This document shows, piece by piece, positions 5,656-6,058 of a stretch of 6,058 nt of DNA; the first letter of the stretch is position 1, and each line of letters begins with the position of its first letter. Below the pieces are notes generated by a model. It was not told where the DNA came from and ran no database searches. It saw nothing but the letters and a program-made list of their open reading frames with translations. This stretch comes from Micromonosporaceae bacterium. Lineage in GTDB: Bacteria; Actinomycetota; Actinomycetes; Mycobacteriales; Micromonosporaceae. The stretch spans positions 1 through 6,058 of the forward strand of contig JAFMQQ010000213.1 in assembly GCA_017354595.1 (NCBI GenBank), written 5' to 3'. A program made the translations under genes and the position numbers.

Positions 5656-6058
5656 GACACCCGACGCTGGGCCGGATCGACCGGGAAACAGTGCTGCGCT
5701 TCGTCTTCGACGGCGTGCAGTACACCGGGCACCCCGGTGACACGCTCGCCTCCGCGCTGCTGGCGAACGGGGTGCGCCGGGTCGGTACGAGCGTGAAGCT
5801 GGGCCGGCCGCGCGGGATCGTCTCGGCCGGCCCGGAGGAGCCGTGCGCGGTGGTACAGGTCGAGGCGCCGTACCCCGAGCCGATGCTGCCCGCCACCACC
5901 ATCGAACTCTACGACGGGCTGGTGGCCAGTTCGCTGTCCGGGCGTGGCCGGCTGGCGGACCGGCCGGATGAGGCGCGGTACGACGCGGTGCACGCGCACT
6001 GCGATCTGCTCGTGGTCGGTGCCGGCCCGACCGGGCGGGCGGCGGCGACCACCGCGGC
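5652..6058 (+). CDS. soxA: Sarcosine oxidase, alpha subunit (N-terminal part, runs off window)
   Basis: This is the large subunit of tetrameric sarcosine oxidase; it binds NAD+ and, in its C-terminal GcvT-like half, tetrahydrofolate. Only 135 codons plus two bases are present of a protein normally about 950-1000 residues long, and no stop occurs before the edge. Seen: the N-terminal ferredoxin-like fold common to the subunit, with FDGVQYTGHPGDTLASALLA (19-38), ANGVRRVG (38-45), the GRPRGIVSAGPEEP segment (51-64) and TTIELYDGLVA (82-92), followed by HAHCDLLVVGAGPTG (114-128), where G123-A-G125-P-T-G128 starts the dinucleotide-binding domain. Only about 20 residues lie between LYDGLVA and the HAHCD strand; in proteobacterial subunits, as I recall them, this linker is tens of residues longer. 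The ATG at 5652 overlaps the soxD stop (ATGA). soxG, the gamma subunit, is expected downstream. Confidence 0.95.
   Translation, partial: MRHPTLGRIDRETVLRFVFDGVQYTGHPGDTLASALLANGVRRVGTSVKLGRPRGIVSAGPEEPCAVVQVEAPYPEPMLPATTIELYDGLVASSLSGRGRLADRPDEARYDAVHAHCDLLVVGAGPTGRAAATTA

Overview
The window is high-GC DNA (roughly 70% GC or more by eye) with strong G/C third-position bias, GTG starts and densely overlapping genes. This points to an actinomycete. The frequent GGTACC/GGGTACCGG strings would suit a Micromonosporaceae- or Streptomyces-like genome, but the genus is a guess.

Layout, all on the + strand and with almost no non-coding DNA: (1) positions 1-100 look like the 3' end of an unidentified upstream gene, built on a 15-nt tandem repeat that encodes a Pro/Arg-rich pentapeptide tail; (2) 97-1746, betA, a GMC-family FAD-dependent choline dehydrogenase; (3) 1743-4181, a two-domain dimethylglycine oxidase (FAD oxidase fused to a GcvT-like folate domain), with a GTG start that shares bases with the betA stop; (4) 4178-5395, soxB, sarcosine oxidase beta subunit; (5) 5395-5655, soxD, the zinc-binding delta subunit; (6) 5652-6058, the first 135 codons of soxA, the alpha subunit, which runs off the end of the window. 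soxG, the gamma subunit, would be expected just beyond it.

Together these genes form a choline/glycine-betaine catabolic operon. BetA oxidises choline towards betaine aldehyde and possibly betaine. An enzyme not in this window must then remove the first methyl group from betaine. Dimethylglycine oxidase converts dimethylglycine to sarcosine, and heterotetrameric sarcosine oxidase converts sarcosine to glycine. The last two steps pass the methyl carbon to tetrahydrofolate as 5,10-methylene-THF and release H2O2. Every gene junction is a 1- or 4-base start/stop overlap, so the set is very probably one polycistronic, translationally coupled unit. I see no internal promoter, terminator, RNA gene, mobile element or CRISPR array.

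The catalytic genes are recognisable members of known families with key residues intact. I do not see an undescribed system here. The points most worth a second look are the repeat-encoded tail upstream of betA, the short linker in SoxA, and the absence of a betaine-to-dimethylglycine enzyme between betA and the dimethylglycine oxidase gene.
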